Shown piece after piece: positions 1 through 8,930 of a stretch of 60,403 nucleotides of DNA (position 1 is the first letter of the stretch; every line of letters starts with the position of its first letter). The position numbers and the translations under genes are program-made. The notes below the pieces were generated by a model, which was not told the DNA's origin, ran no database searches, and was given only the letters and a program-made list of their open reading frames with translations. The DNA is taken from contig JAGWWM010000014.1 in assembly GCA_018970395.1 (NCBI GenBank), positions 1 to 60,403 of the forward strand. Reading direction: 5' to 3'. Source of the stretch: Bacteroidota bacterium (GTDB lineage: Bacteria; Bacteroidota; Bacteroidia; Chitinophagales; Chitinophagaceae).

Positions 1-949
1 ATTTGTCTCCGTACATTCCCTTGATGGTACGGGTAATATCTCCCAATGCAGTATCACTCAAATTCACACTGTCCGTCCGCATGTAGGTAATCTTTCCACT
101 CTCATACAATCGCTGTGCAATCTGCATGGTTCTGCTTACAGAATAGCCCAACTTTCGACTGGCTTCCTGCTGCAGAGTAGAAGTGGTGAAGGGGGGTGCG
201 GGAGATTTTTTTCCGGGTTTTACCTGTACATCTTTAACGGTGTATTGCGCGTCTTTGCAGGATTGCAAAAATTTTTCTGCATCTAGATAGGTATCTTGTT
301 TTTCTCCTTCTGCTTTAAACTGAACTAATTTATTTTGGAGATCTTTCGCAGTAAAAATAGCTTCTATTTTATAGGAAGAAGTGATTTGGAAAGCATGTAT
401 TTCTCTTTCTCGTTCCGCAATCAACCGAACCGCTACACTTTGTACTCTGCCGGCACTCAGGTTGTTGCGCATGCTCATTTTGCGCCAGAGCACCGGGCTC
501 AATTCAAAACCTACAATACGATCTAATATGCGCCGAGCCTGTTGTGCATGCACCAGATCCATATTTACGGTGCGGGGTTGTTTGACTGCTTTTTGGATGG
601 CGGGCTTGGTGATTTCATGGAAGACAATTCGTTTTGTCTCAGCTGGATCGAGCCCCAAAACCTCACAAAGATGCCAACTGATGGCTTCTCCTTCGCGGTC
701 CTCATCCGTTGCCAGCCATACTTCATCCGATTTTTTGGCAATGGATTTTAATTCACGCACTACTTTTTCTTTTTCTTCCGGAACGATATAACGCGGTTCA
801 AACTGTCGTTGTACATCAATGCCCATTTCATCCTTTTCCAGGTCACGAATATGGCCAAAACAACTCTTAACGGTAAAATCCTTGCCGAGAATTTTCTCGA
901 TGGTTTTCGCTTTCGCAGGGCTCTCTACTATCAGTAAATTTTTAGACAT
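1..949 (-). CDS. topA: DNA topoisomerase I, N-terminal part (runs off the left edge)
   Basis: Type IA topoisomerase that relaxes negatively supercoiled DNA in the cytoplasm. The ATG lies at 947-949 and the frame stays open to base 1, giving about 316 residues; the rest is outside the window. The N-terminus MSKNLLIVESPAKAKTIEK is the canonical TOPRIM start, followed by the acidic stretch ATDEDREGEAISWH (about residues 77-90), the metal-binding DxDxE of the TOPRIM domain. Further on SAGRVQSVAVRLI and the YMRTDS segment with the catalytic tyrosine (about residues 298-303) are present. So the catalytic core is visible up to just past the active-site Tyr, and the zinc-finger/C-terminal repeats are not. 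The call is certain; only the 3' extent is unknown. Confidence 0.97.
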   Translation of the reverse strand, partial: MSKNLLIVESPAKAKTIEKILGKDFTVKSCFGHIRDLEKDEMGIDVQRQFEPRYIVPEEKEKVVRELKSIAKKSDEVWLATDEDREGEAISWHLCEVLGLDPAETKRIVFHEITKPAIQKAVKQPRTVNMDLVHAQQARRILDRIVGFELSPVLWRKMSMRNNLSAGRVQSVAVRLIAEREREIHAFQITSSYKIEAIFTAKDLQNKLVQFKAEGEKQDTYLDAEKFLQSCKDAQYTVKDVQVKPGKKSPAPPFTTSTLQQEASRKLGYSVSRTMQIAQRLYESGKITYMRTDSVNLSDTALGDITRTIKGMYGDK

Positions 950-1021
950 ATCAATGGGTTCAGCCGAAGTTTTCAAAGTGCTGCGGCGGCACAATATTAT
1001 TAAATCCCTTTCAATTCTTCA

Positions 1022-2197
1022 TCAATCTTCTTCTTTCAAGGCGTTAAAACGGATGTTGGTAAGTGATTCGATGAGCGGTTTTAACTTGTAAATATTAGTG
1101 TTCATTTTATTGCCAATAGCGATGATGGTAATCCTGTCGTTCGGAATTCTGTAGAAGCTGGCATTGCTGCCATGCCACCATCCATTGTGGTATAGGATTG
1201 TTTGTTGTTTTGGCAAACAATACATACGCCATCCCAGTCCGTAGTTGTTGATGCCCTTCTTCTCAAAACTACAGGGGTTAAAGGCCGATTCGAGCGTGGA
1301 TTTTTTAAAACATTCTGGATGATATAATGCCTGATCCCATCGCAACAAATCACGCGGGGTACTGCAAATGTTTTTATCTCCGTAGGTGTCATCCAGCCAT
1401 GTGATGGCTTCCTCACTACCATCCCAACGATAGGAGGGGGCATTTTTACTCTGATAAGCGGCGTCACAGACTTTGGTGTCCTTCATGCCAAAAGGTTCAA
1501 AGAAATTTTTGTGTAAATATTCTGCATAAGTTTGATGGCTTAGTTTTTCTATAATTAATGCAAGCAGAACATAATTGGTATTGCAATAGGAAAAGTTTTG
1601 GTTGGGTTTTCCTTGTAAGGGAGGTTTTTCTTCGTTCAGAAATTCCAATACCTGCTGATTGCTAATCCGGGTGGTGTCACCAGGTTTAGGAGGTTTCATT
1701 ACATTCATGTAGTTGGGTAAAGCGCTTCGATGGCTCAATAGCATTTGAATATTAATGTCTTTATATGGGAACTTGCTCAAATGTTTTTTAACGGGATCTG
1801 TCAGCTTTAATTTTCCCTGTTCAGCCAGCCTAAGTATCGCCATTGCAGTAAAGGTCTTGGTGGTAGAGGCAATATGAAGTGCAGTGTGCATCCCAATACT
1901 GTCGTTTTCGCCAAGATGTAAATTGCCTTGATACTGTTCAAAAATAATCTTTCCGTTTTTTGCGACTAAAAATCCTCCGTTAAGTGGATTGCTTTTGAAA
2001 TTAAAATCATAAAACCTTTTTGATTTTTCATACAAAGCTTTTTCATCTGATTTAGATAAGGATTTTGGTTGAAAGGGGTGGTCGTTGATCCACTCAAAAC
2101 AGATCTTGGACGGTGTTGGAGGTGCTTCTGATGAGCAAGAAAGTAAGCTAACGGATGTTATGCAAAAGAAAAGGAACTTTATTGCGAACTGATACAT
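1022..2197 (-). CDS. Lipoprotein serine hydrolase (beta-lactamase / class C PBP family)
   Basis: Predicted periplasmic or outer-membrane-anchored serine hydrolase of the beta-lactamase-related (PF00144) family. I place the start at the ATG at 2195-2197 because it gives a clean lipoprotein signal, a hydrophobic run ending in LLSC with the lipidated Cys. An upstream in-frame start at 2242 would add 15 residues and overlap the promoter of serA. The three family motifs are visible: SxxK as STTK, YxN as YCN, and HxG as HNG near the C-terminus. The gene follows no obvious operon: serA diverges from it and topA lies downstream on the same strand after 72 bp. Substrate (peptidoglycan fragment, ester or peptide) cannot be told from sequence. 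Confidence 0.88.
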   Translation of the reverse strand: MYQFAIKFLFFCITSVSLLSCSSEAPPTPSKICFEWINDHPFQPKSLSKSDEKALYEKSKRFYDFNFKSNPLNGGFLVAKNGKIIFEQYQGNLHLGENDSIGMHTALHIASTTKTFTAMAILRLAEQGKLKLTDPVKKHLSKFPYKDINIQMLLSHRSALPNYMNVMKPPKPGDTTRISNQQVLEFLNEEKPPLQGKPNQNFSYCNTNYVLLALIIEKLSHQTYAEYLHKNFFEPFGMKDTKVCDAAYQSKNAPSYRWDGSEEAITWLDDTYGDKNICSTPRDLLRWDQALYHPECFKKSTLESAFNPCSFEKKGINNYGLGWRMYCLPKQQTILYHNGWWHGSNASFYRIPNDRITIIAIGNKMNTNIYKLKPLIESLTNIRFNALKEED

Positions 2198-2227
2198 TGT
2201 ATTACTGAATAAAAACTGCTTCACATT

Positions 2228-2236
2228 TATCTTTGC
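2228..2236 (+). promoter_or_regulatory. -7 promoter box for serA
   Basis: TATCTTTGC fits the Bacteroidota housekeeping -7 consensus TAnnTTTG and lies 27 bp ahead of the serA ATG. No good -33 TTTG is seen at the normal distance, so this rests on the -7 box and position. Confidence 0.6.
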
Positions 2237-2263
2237 GTGCAAAATAAAGATACAATTCTGACT

Positions 2264-3502
2264 ATGGCCACAAAAAAATCAACCAGTTATCCCAAAGAAA
2301 AAATCAATATTCTGTTGTTGGAGAATATCAGTGACCGTGCGGTGCAGCAAATCAAATCGCTGGGCTATTTGAATGTAAAAAAAATGAGTGGCGCATTGAG
2401 TGAAGCCCAATTAGTGGAGGCCATCAAAGATGTTCATCTCTTAGGAATACGTTCCAAAACACAAATTACGGAGCGGGTGCTGGAAGCGGCTAATAAATTG
2501 CAGGCAATCGGCTGTTTTTGCATTGGAGTCAATCAGGTTAATCTGAAAGCCGCAACACAGAAGGGTGTAGTGGTTTTTAATGCGCCGTACAGCAATACCC
2601 GAAGTGTAGCGGAGCTGGTGATTGGTCTCAGTATTCTTTTAATTCGTAGAATTATTGATAAAAACAAAGCTTGTCATGAAGGCGTTTGGCTGAAAGATGC
2701 GAAAGGCAGTTACGAATTGCGCGGTAAAACGCTCGGGATTGTGGGCTATGGGAATATCGGCAGTCAGGTAAGTGTATTGGCAGAGTCGTTGGGCATGAAA
2801 GTGATTTATCATGATATAATTACTAAACTTCCTTTAGGAAATGCGCAGCAGGTTCGTTCATTGAAGGAACTGGTGCAACAATCCGATATTATTACGCTGC
2901 ATGTGCCGGAAACACAACAGACGAAGAATATGATCAATAAGCAAGTGATCCGTCAATTCAAAAAAGGCAGCATACTACTGAATTATGCCAGGGGAGAAGT
3001 GGTGGATTTGGTTGCGTTGAAAGATGCGCTGGAGAATGGGCATTTATCCGGCGCAGCTATAGATGTTTTTCCCATAGAACCGGAGAAAACGGGGGACTCT
3101 TTTAGCACCCCCTTGCAACAGCTGTCCAATGTAATTTTAACCCCACATATCGGGGGAAGTACCGAGGAGGCGCAGCAAAATATCGGAGAAGATGTGAGTC
3201 AGAAGTTGATGCGGTTTTTAGAGAGTGGTGTTACGATTGGTTCACATACTGTACCCGAACTCGCCTTGCCTTTGCAGGAAGGGGCGCATCGCATTTTGCA
3301 TATTCATAAAAATGTGCCAGGTGTATTAAGTGCCATCAACACTCAATTAAGTAATCACCGCATTAATATTGTAGGTCAATACCTTAAGACCAATGATCAG
3401 ATCGGATATGTGGTCCTGGATGTGGACAGAGGATTGTCGAAGCAGGCATTGAATTTACTAAGGGAAATTAAGGAAACGATTAAGGTGAGAGTGGTGTATT
3501 AA
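2264..3502 (+). CDS. serA: D-3-phosphoglycerate dehydrogenase
   Basis: NAD-dependent oxidation of 3-phosphoglycerate, the first step of serine synthesis. The protein is 412 residues from the ATG at 2264 (an earlier non-ATG start at 2237 would overlap the promoter), matching the E. coli-type length. Visible are the Rossmann motif GIVGYGNIG, the substrate-binding Arg in NYARGEVVD, and the catalytic His in LTPHIGGSTEEAQ. The last ~75 residues (from about 337) form an ACT domain with the VPGVL signature, suggesting feedback control by serine as in the E. coli enzyme. It stands alone; a heptad-repeat stretch and then der follow. Confidence 0.95.
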   Translation: MATKKSTSYPKEKINILLLENISDRAVQQIKSLGYLNVKKMSGALSEAQLVEAIKDVHLLGIRSKTQITERVLEAANKLQAIGCFCIGVNQVNLKAATQKGVVVFNAPYSNTRSVAELVIGLSILLIRRIIDKNKACHEGVWLKDAKGSYELRGKTLGIVGYGNIGSQVSVLAESLGMKVIYHDIITKLPLGNAQQVRSLKELVQQSDIITLHVPETQQTKNMINKQVIRQFKKGSILLNYARGEVVDLVALKDALENGHLSGAAIDVFPIEPEKTGDSFSTPLQQLSNVILTPHIGGSTEEAQQNIGEDVSQKLMRFLESGVTIGSHTVPELALPLQEGAHRILHIHKNVPGVLSAINTQLSNHRINIVGQYLKTNDQIGYVVLDVDRGLSKQALNLLREIKETIKVRVVY

Positions 3503-3582
3503 ATTTAATTAGTAATTAGAGAATTAATAATTAGCAATCAGACTACCCAATTATTAATTATTAATTACTAAATACTAATTAC
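3503..3582. repeat. Heptad-type AT-rich intergenic repeat (AATTANT words)
   Basis: The gap between serA and the der promoter consists largely of AATTAGT, AATTATT, AATTACT and related 7-mers in tandem, interrupted once by a short non-repeat stretch. Same family as the arrays at 5040, 33223, 43229, 45987 and 46924. Confidence 0.8.
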
Positions 3583-3600
3583 ATACCTGCGCATTCTCCC

Positions 3601-3609
3601 TACCTTTGC
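3601..3609 (+). promoter_or_regulatory. -7 promoter box for der
   Basis: TACCTTTGC matches TAnnTTTG exactly and ends 9 bp before the der ATG, implying a 5' leader of only a few nucleotides. The -33 region falls in the end of the AT-rich repeat. Confidence 0.65.
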
Positions 3610-3618
3610 ACCCTTATT

Positions 3619-4929
3619 ATGCAATCATTTACAGTAGCCATTGTAGGGCGCCCAAATGTGGGCAAGAGTACATTTTTCAATCGCTTACTCCAACAGCGTA
3701 AAGCAATTGTGGATGATATTAGTGGGGTTACACGTGACAGACAGTACGGAGTGGCAGACTGGAATGGTAAAGCGTTCAATCTGATTGACACCGGTGGATT
3801 TGTTCCCGATAGTGAGGATATTTTCGAAAGGGAAATCAGAAAACAGGTACTGATAGCAATGGATGAAGCAAACGCTATCGTTTTTATGTGCGATGCGGCT
3901 ACAGGTATTACAGATCTAGATGCGGCTATGGCTGATGTATTGAGAAGAAGTACCAAGCCGGTCTTTTTGGCGGTTAATAAAGTAGATAATCACGAACGAT
4001 TACTCGAAGCTAATGAGTTCTATGCGCTTGGATTTGAGCATTTGTTTTTCATCTCCTCCATGACGGGAAGCGGCAGCGGAGAGTTGCTGGATGCCATTAC
4101 GGCCATTATGCCCGATGCAACAACAGCGGGGGAAGAGGAGTCAGTTCCCCGCATTGCTATCATCGGTCAACCCAATGTGGGAAAATCTTCTCTCCTCAAC
4201 GCATTGATGGGGCAGGAGCGTACGATTGTAAGTGATATTGCAGGGACTACACGCGATACGATTCATACTCGTTATACGCTATTTCAAAAAGAATTTATTT
4301 TAATAGACACTGCCGGCATTCGGAGAAAAACAAAAGTACATGAAGACCTGGAGTTTTACTCCGTTATTCGTGCCATCAAGGCCATGGATGAAGCAGATGT
4401 TTGTCTTTTATTGCTGGATGCGGAAAAAGGAATTACGCAGCAGGATTTGAATATCTATTCCCTTGCGGTCAAAAAAGGTAAAGGGATGGTGGTGCTGGTG
4501 AACAAATGGGATACGTTAAAAAAAGAAACCAATACAGCGAGAGATTATGAAAAAGAGTTAAAAGACAGACTCGCGCCTTTCAACGATGTGCCCATTTTAT
4601 TTATTTCTGCAACAGAGAAACTCCGCATTATGCAAGCCATCGAAGCGGCGCTTGAGGTAGTGGCAAACCGTCAGCATAAAATACCCACTGCTAAGCTAAA
4701 TGATGTGATTCAAAAAGCAATTCAGGCATATCACCCGCCGGTGGTTAGGGGAGTGCCCGTGAGTATTAAATATGTTACTCAATTGCCAACCGTAGTACCC
4801 TCTTTTGCTTTCTTTTGCAATCACCCCGATGATGTTCGACAGCCGTATAAAAATTATCTTGAAAATCAATTGCGAAAATCGTTCAGTTTCAAAGGAGTAC
4901 CCATTCGATTGTTTTTCCGGAAAAAATAA
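3619..4929 (+). CDS. der: Ribosome-assembly GTPase Der (EngA)
   Basis: Double GTPase needed for 50S subunit maturation. The 436-residue product shows two complete G domains in tandem: the first with P-loop GRPNVGKST (residues 10-18), DTGG and NKVD; the second with GQPNVGKSS, DTAG and NKWD, followed by the C-terminal KH-like domain (from about residue 350) ending in the basic SFKGVPIRLFFRKK tail typical of the family. The ATG at 3619 is 9 bp after a strong -7 box. Length and order are normal; nothing odd besides the very short leader. Confidence 0.97.
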   Translation: MQSFTVAIVGRPNVGKSTFFNRLLQQRKAIVDDISGVTRDRQYGVADWNGKAFNLIDTGGFVPDSEDIFEREIRKQVLIAMDEANAIVFMCDAATGITDLDAAMADVLRRSTKPVFLAVNKVDNHERLLEANEFYALGFEHLFFISSMTGSGSGELLDAITAIMPDATTAGEEESVPRIAIIGQPNVGKSSLLNALMGQERTIVSDIAGTTRDTIHTRYTLFQKEFILIDTAGIRRKTKVHEDLEFYSVIRAIKAMDEADVCLLLLDAEKGITQQDLNIYSLAVKKGKGMVVLVNKWDTLKKETNTARDYEKELKDRLAPFNDVPILFISATEKLRIMQAIEAALEVVANRQHKIPTAKLNDVIQKAIQAYHPPVVRGVPVSIKYVTQLPTVVPSFAFFCNHPDDVRQPYKNYLENQLRKSFSFKGVPIRLFFRKK

Positions 4930-5039
4930 AATGCACCCAAAGTTACTCTGGCAACAATCATTCTCATTTTTCGTTATTATTTAAATAAATATAGGTGTTC
5001 CTGAATTTTATTCAGTAATTTGCTTCTGAATCAACCAGC

Positions 5040-5074
5040 CCAATTATTAATTACTAATTACTAATTATTAATTA
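5040..5074. repeat. Heptad repeat abutting the M43 protease start
   Basis: Tandem AATTATT / AATTACT words run right up to the ATG at 5076, so the repeat occupies the place of the ribosome-binding region. Bacteroidota often have A-rich rather than Shine-Dalgarno translation starts, so this may be functional as a leader. Confidence 0.75.
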
Positions 5075-5075
5075 A

Positions 5076-7811
5076 ATGAAATTTCTCTCCTTCTTCATCT
5101 GCTTGCTGCTCTCTCTCTCTTCTGTCCTCGCACAGCCCTTTTGTGGCTTTAATACGGCTCATAATCAACAATTGAGCCAAAATCCGGATTATGGAAAAAA
5201 TATTCAAAATTTTGAAAGGATTTATAAAGAACGTGGTGGTAATTTGAATATGCGCTTGGCAGCTTCCGGGCCTGATACGATTCCGGTTGTAGTTCATGTG
5301 ATACATACCGGAGATGCTGTCGGCACGGTTTATAACCCCTCTGATCTGCAAATCATTGAAGCCATTAAATACCTGAATGATGTATATAGCGGGACTTTTC
5401 CCGGCAGACAAGGGGTAGGAGATATGGGCTTACGTTTTGTTTTAGCGCAAAGAGATACGCTTTGTAATCCTACCACCGGTATTGTACGTGTAGATGGAAC
5501 GGTTGTTAATGGTTACCTGAGCTCGGGGGTCAAAGTGGAGAAAAGCGGTGTCACTGAATTGTCCATCAAAAATTTAAGTCGCTGGGATCCTTCCCGATAT
5601 TATAATATTTGGGTAGTAAACCGTTTGGATGGTGAAGATGGCTCCAATGGCGGCACGTTGGGTTATGCGTATTTCCCGGGTGGATCTCCCAATTTAGACG
5701 GCACTGTTTTGCTGGCGAGATACATGAAAAAAAATGATAAAACACTGCCGCATGAGATTGGGCACGCTTTTGCGTTATACCATCCCTTCCATCCCTATAA
5801 CACCCGTTGTGCAGATAATGAGGGAGATTTTTGTGATGATACCGATCCGGTAACATCCAGCTTTACAGCCCGCTCCGGTACCAATCCCTGTACCAATACC
5901 TCTTACAACATCAATACTGAAAGAAATTTCATGTCTTATACCCAGCTCTTTACCCTGTTTACGGTTAATCAAAAAGACAGAGTACTTGGAGCTATTGCTA
6001 CTTCTCGCGCAACTTTGGCACAGTCTACCGGTAAAACGCCACCTAGTATATTGCCCCTATGTCCTCCTAAAGTCAACTTTCAAACTTCACTCAATACTGT
6101 AGCAGAAGCAACAGACAGTACAAGTGGTTGTCTGGGATACAAAGATTATACCTTATCAGTTAATTTAACCAGTCCCTTAACTGCGGATGCAGAGGTTCAG
6201 ATTATTGAAAACGGAGGTACGGCACGCATTGGAATAGATTACGATATTTTTACCAATGGTAATCTTACTAGTGCTTCCAATTTACTGAAGTTTCCGACTA
6301 ATGCACTTGCCTCGCAAAATTTTGTTTTGAGGGTGTATGATGATATTGATATTGAAACTGAAGAAACCATTGCTTTGAAGCTGAATAGTCTAAGCGGTGA
6401 ACTGAAAATAGGGGAGGCTGCACCGGTGATTTCTTTGAAGTTAACGGATAACGATGCGCTGCCGATATTCCCCAATACAGCTTATTTCCAAATTCCGGTC
6501 GGACAATCCACTACTACGCTTAGCGCGCAGTCTTCTGCCAGTCCGTTCACTGGCGCTTTGAGTAAAAACAGAGTACAGGTGCTTTACTCTTCCAGTGAAT
6601 TGAGACAAGCGGGTTTGTCTGCCGGTCCTATAGATGGATTACTGCTTACTGTCAGTACTAAAAGATCTTCAAGACCTTACGATAATTTAAATGTTTCAAT
6701 AGGTAATACGACCACTAATGCTTTTGTAAACAGTTTCATCACTACGGGATTGACTTCTGTTTTTCTTGGTAGCTATACAACTCAGAAGGGTGATAATATT
6801 ATCAAATTCAATAAATCCTTTATATGGGATGGTGTCAGCAATTTAGTCATTCAGTTTTGTTACGATAATCAGGGATTCACCACTTCTTCTGATGTGGTGG
6901 CAGGACAATCCAGAGATGGCGGGGTAGCCACTATTTCCCTCACTTCCGGAGGAGCGGGTGATTTTCAGGCTTGTAATTCTTCGGCATCTTTTCAAGGGAC
7001 TACCCGGCCTTATATTCAGTTTTTGAAGAACAACCCCGGCAATCCGGTTGCCAATGGTATTATTTCTACTGAATCTTATTTGGGGCCTAATGCCAATGCC
7101 TGTTTTTATGATACTACAGGCAAAGTACTTGGCTGCATCAAGAATTTATCTGACTTTGACTATGGCTGCACCAAATTGGAAATTGATCGTTCAGGTTCGG
7201 GAGTGGCTAATTTCTGGTTCAATGAAGCAGCCAGGCGCCTTACTCAAAAAACATTCAAAGTAACGCCCGCTAATCCAAATCCTAATGGCAGTTATGAGAT
7301 TACACTCTATTATACCAATGCAGAAAAAGCCGGTTATGAATCAGCAACAGGAAGCAGCTGGACGACGGCAAGTGTGGTAAAATCTGAGGGTGCCATCTCA
7401 ACCATCACGCCCTCCAATCAACAGGCTTCTTCAGTGACGGTTAATAATCAGGTAGTTTTTGGTACTTATAATACAGATCATACCGTTAAAGCCACGTTTA
7501 ATAATGGCTTTTCCGGTTATGCAATTGGTAATCCCGGTACGCTTACTTCAGTTACTGATTTACAGTTAATAAAGAAAGTGAAAGTGTACCCCAATCCTGT
7601 TGGGAAGGAATTATATATACGTTTTGAAAATCTGCAAAGAAATGTGAATCTGCGATTGCTATCAGCAGAGGGAAGGATATTGCAAAACAAGCGATTGAAT
7701 GGGTTGTCACAATTACATACGCTTACAATCGATCAACTGAATCAAGGACTCTATCTGCTTGAAATTATCACTGAGGAAGGCAAAGCCACTTTCCCAATCA
7801 TCCGGCAATAG
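5076..7811 (+). CDS. Secreted M43-family zinc metalloprotease with Calx-beta domain and T9SS sorting domain
   Basis: Predicted cell-surface or secreted protease exported by Sec and then the type IX system. Residues 1-19 are a signal peptide (MKFLSFFICLLLSLSSVLA). The catalytic domain carries HEIGHAFALYH at residues 226-236, the HExxHxxxxxH metzincin zinc motif, followed by a Met-turn in ERNFMSYTQ; this pattern fits the M43 cytophagalysin/ulilysin family. A Calx-beta-like domain (about 340-465, with the acidic DDIDIETEETIALKL stretch) follows, then beta-rich repeats. The last ~75 residues start with VYPNPVGKELYI and end in a beta-sandwich tail, a type A C-terminal secretion signal. 911 residues, free-standing gene preceded by a heptad repeat. 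The protein substrate is unknown. Confidence 0.9.
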   Translation: MKFLSFFICLLLSLSSVLAQPFCGFNTAHNQQLSQNPDYGKNIQNFERIYKERGGNLNMRLAASGPDTIPVVVHVIHTGDAVGTVYNPSDLQIIEAIKYLNDVYSGTFPGRQGVGDMGLRFVLAQRDTLCNPTTGIVRVDGTVVNGYLSSGVKVEKSGVTELSIKNLSRWDPSRYYNIWVVNRLDGEDGSNGGTLGYAYFPGGSPNLDGTVLLARYMKKNDKTLPHEIGHAFALYHPFHPYNTRCADNEGDFCDDTDPVTSSFTARSGTNPCTNTSYNINTERNFMSYTQLFTLFTVNQKDRVLGAIATSRATLAQSTGKTPPSILPLCPPKVNFQTSLNTVAEATDSTSGCLGYKDYTLSVNLTSPLTADAEVQIIENGGTARIGIDYDIFTNGNLTSASNLLKFPTNALASQNFVLRVYDDIDIETEETIALKLNSLSGELKIGEAAPVISLKLTDNDALPIFPNTAYFQIPVGQSTTTLSAQSSASPFTGALSKNRVQVLYSSSELRQAGLSAGPIDGLLLTVSTKRSSRPYDNLNVSIGNTTTNAFVNSFITTGLTSVFLGSYTTQKGDNIIKFNKSFIWDGVSNLVIQFCYDNQGFTTSSDVVAGQSRDGGVATISLTSGGAGDFQACNSSASFQGTTRPYIQFLKNNPGNPVANGIISTESYLGPNANACFYDTTGKVLGCIKNLSDFDYGCTKLEIDRSGSGVANFWFNEAARRLTQKTFKVTPANPNPNGSYEITLYYTNAEKAGYESATGSSWTTASVVKSEGAISTITPSNQQASSVTVNNQVVFGTYNTDHTVKATFNNGFSGYAIGNPGTLTSVTDLQLIKKVKVYPNPVGKELYIRFENLQRNVNLRLLSAEGRILQNKRLNGLSQLHTLTIDQLNQGLYLLEIITEEGKATFPIIRQ

Positions 7812-7860
7812 AATTCATTTTGAAGAGAACGTCGGCTTGATTATTTTTACGGACAGAAAG

Positions 7861-7890
7861 TAAAAAGTTTAAACTTAAAACTTAAAAGAA
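7861..7890. repeat. Heptad repeat of ACTTAAA words
   Basis: Downstream of the protease gene, 7-nt words of the type AGTTTAA and ACTTAAA follow each other. The word differs from the AATTACT arrays but the period (7) is the same. Confidence 0.6.
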
Positions 7891-7944
7891 TAAAGTAGTC
7901 AGATATTCTTTTTTATATTCACTTTAAAACTTTCTACTTATAAA

Positions 7945-8018
<74 letters not shown>

Positions 8019-8026
8019 CAAAAGAT

Positions 8027-8057
8027 AAAAATCCTGCCTTACGGGGCAGGATTTTTT
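8027..8057. terminator. Bidirectional rho-independent terminator
   Basis: Arms AAAATCCTGCC (8028-8038) and GGCAGGATTTT (8045-8055) form an 11-bp stem, with a T run on the plus side and an A run on the other, so it can stop both tRNA-Ala and the convergent DUF2267 gene. The stop codon of the latter lies in the hairpin loop. Confidence 0.88.
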
Positions 8058-8518
8058 GTTGTTTCCTCATAGTTAGAACTTTTCTTCATTGCCCCTACCC
8101 AGCTCTGCAAAGGCTCCGGGAGAGATTGCAATACTTTGGCCGCTTCTTGTTCAGAAATCATACTGAATAATTCTTCAAACACAACCCCTGTTACTTTCGC
8201 TGCTTTTTCGTGATTGCCAAAGTCGTAACCGGCCAGTCCTCTGTCCTGCCTCCGTACCTCATCCAGGAATTCTTCCGGATGCCGGAGGCGGATATAGTCG
8301 TTGGTGTGTTTCCACCCGTCAACATATACTCCCTTTAAAGCTATCGGCAGCTGCGCCAGAAGATTAAAAGAAGTATCGAGACTGAGCCGGCTACGCAAAG
8401 CGTGCAAAACAGATCGCACAATTCGTGCGGCTTGCTCTCGCTGCACTTGCAGCTTTTCAGCTACCCTGTTTACAAACGCGTTGCCTTTGGCAGCATATTG
8501 ATCGAAATCGAGCGACAT
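8039..8518 (-). CDS. DUF2267 family protein
   Basis: A soluble 159-residue protein of the DUF2267 family, recognised from the tandem arrangement of a helical domain with RVAEKLQVQREQAARIVRSVLHALRSRL and the AQLPIALKGVYVDGW segment (about residues 15-70), repeated more loosely in the second half (KVTGVVFEELFSMISEQEAAKVLQSLPEPLQSW). The biochemical role of the family is not established. It lies 15 bp downstream of the dodecin gene on the same strand, so the two are probably co-transcribed; members of this family often sit among stress genes in other genomes, which is only suggestive. Its last codons form one arm of the terminator hairpin. Confidence 0.85.
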   Translation of the reverse strand: MSLDFDQYAAKGNAFVNRVAEKLQVQREQAARIVRSVLHALRSRLSLDTSFNLLAQLPIALKGVYVDGWKHTNDYIRLRHPEEFLDEVRRQDRGLAGYDFGNHEKAAKVTGVVFEELFSMISEQEAAKVLQSLPEPLQSWVGAMKKSSNYEETTKNPAP

Positions 8519-8533
8519 ATTCGTTTAAATTAA

Positions 8534-8749
8534 TCAGGCGGTTAAAGCAGGTTCAACTTCAAAACTCAATTTTGCATTCACACGATACTCCACAATCTTG
8601 CCGTGTTTCACCACCGCACTGTGATCGTGAATGTAAACCGACTTAATGTTCTTTAGTGTTTTGGAAGCTTCGTTAACGGCCTGCTGGGCGGCATCTTCCC
8701 AGCTTTTGGGTGAGCTCACCATGAGCTCTAAAACTTTAATGGCAGACAT
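8534..8749 (-). CDS. Dodecin (flavin-binding storage protein)
   Basis: A 71-residue protein matching the dodecin family, which assembles as a dodecamer that sequesters flavins. Key features: KVLELMVSSPKSWEDAAQQ with the flavin-stacking Trp at residue 17, the helix AVNEASKTLKNIKSVYI, and the final strand GKIVEYRVNAKLSFEVE that is near-diagnostic. Length is normal. It precedes the DUF2267 gene on the same strand with a 15-bp gap. Bacterial dodecins prefer FMN or FAD; which ligand is used here cannot be told. Confidence 0.93.
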   Translation of the reverse strand: MSAIKVLELMVSSPKSWEDAAQQAVNEASKTLKNIKSVYIHDHSAVVKHGKIVEYRVNAKLSFEVEPALTA

Positions 8750-8930
8750 AATAATAAATTTTAAGAGTGAGTAGATAACGCTTTTTGTATCAGCTATCGT
8801 AATGCTAAAATAGTAGTATGCTGCATCTGAATTGAATGAGGGGAATCAGATGTGAAACTTATAGATGTTATGAAGTTAGCAGTTATGGTGTAACAGTAGC
8901 TGTCCAATTTTTAATGAATCAATGCCACTT

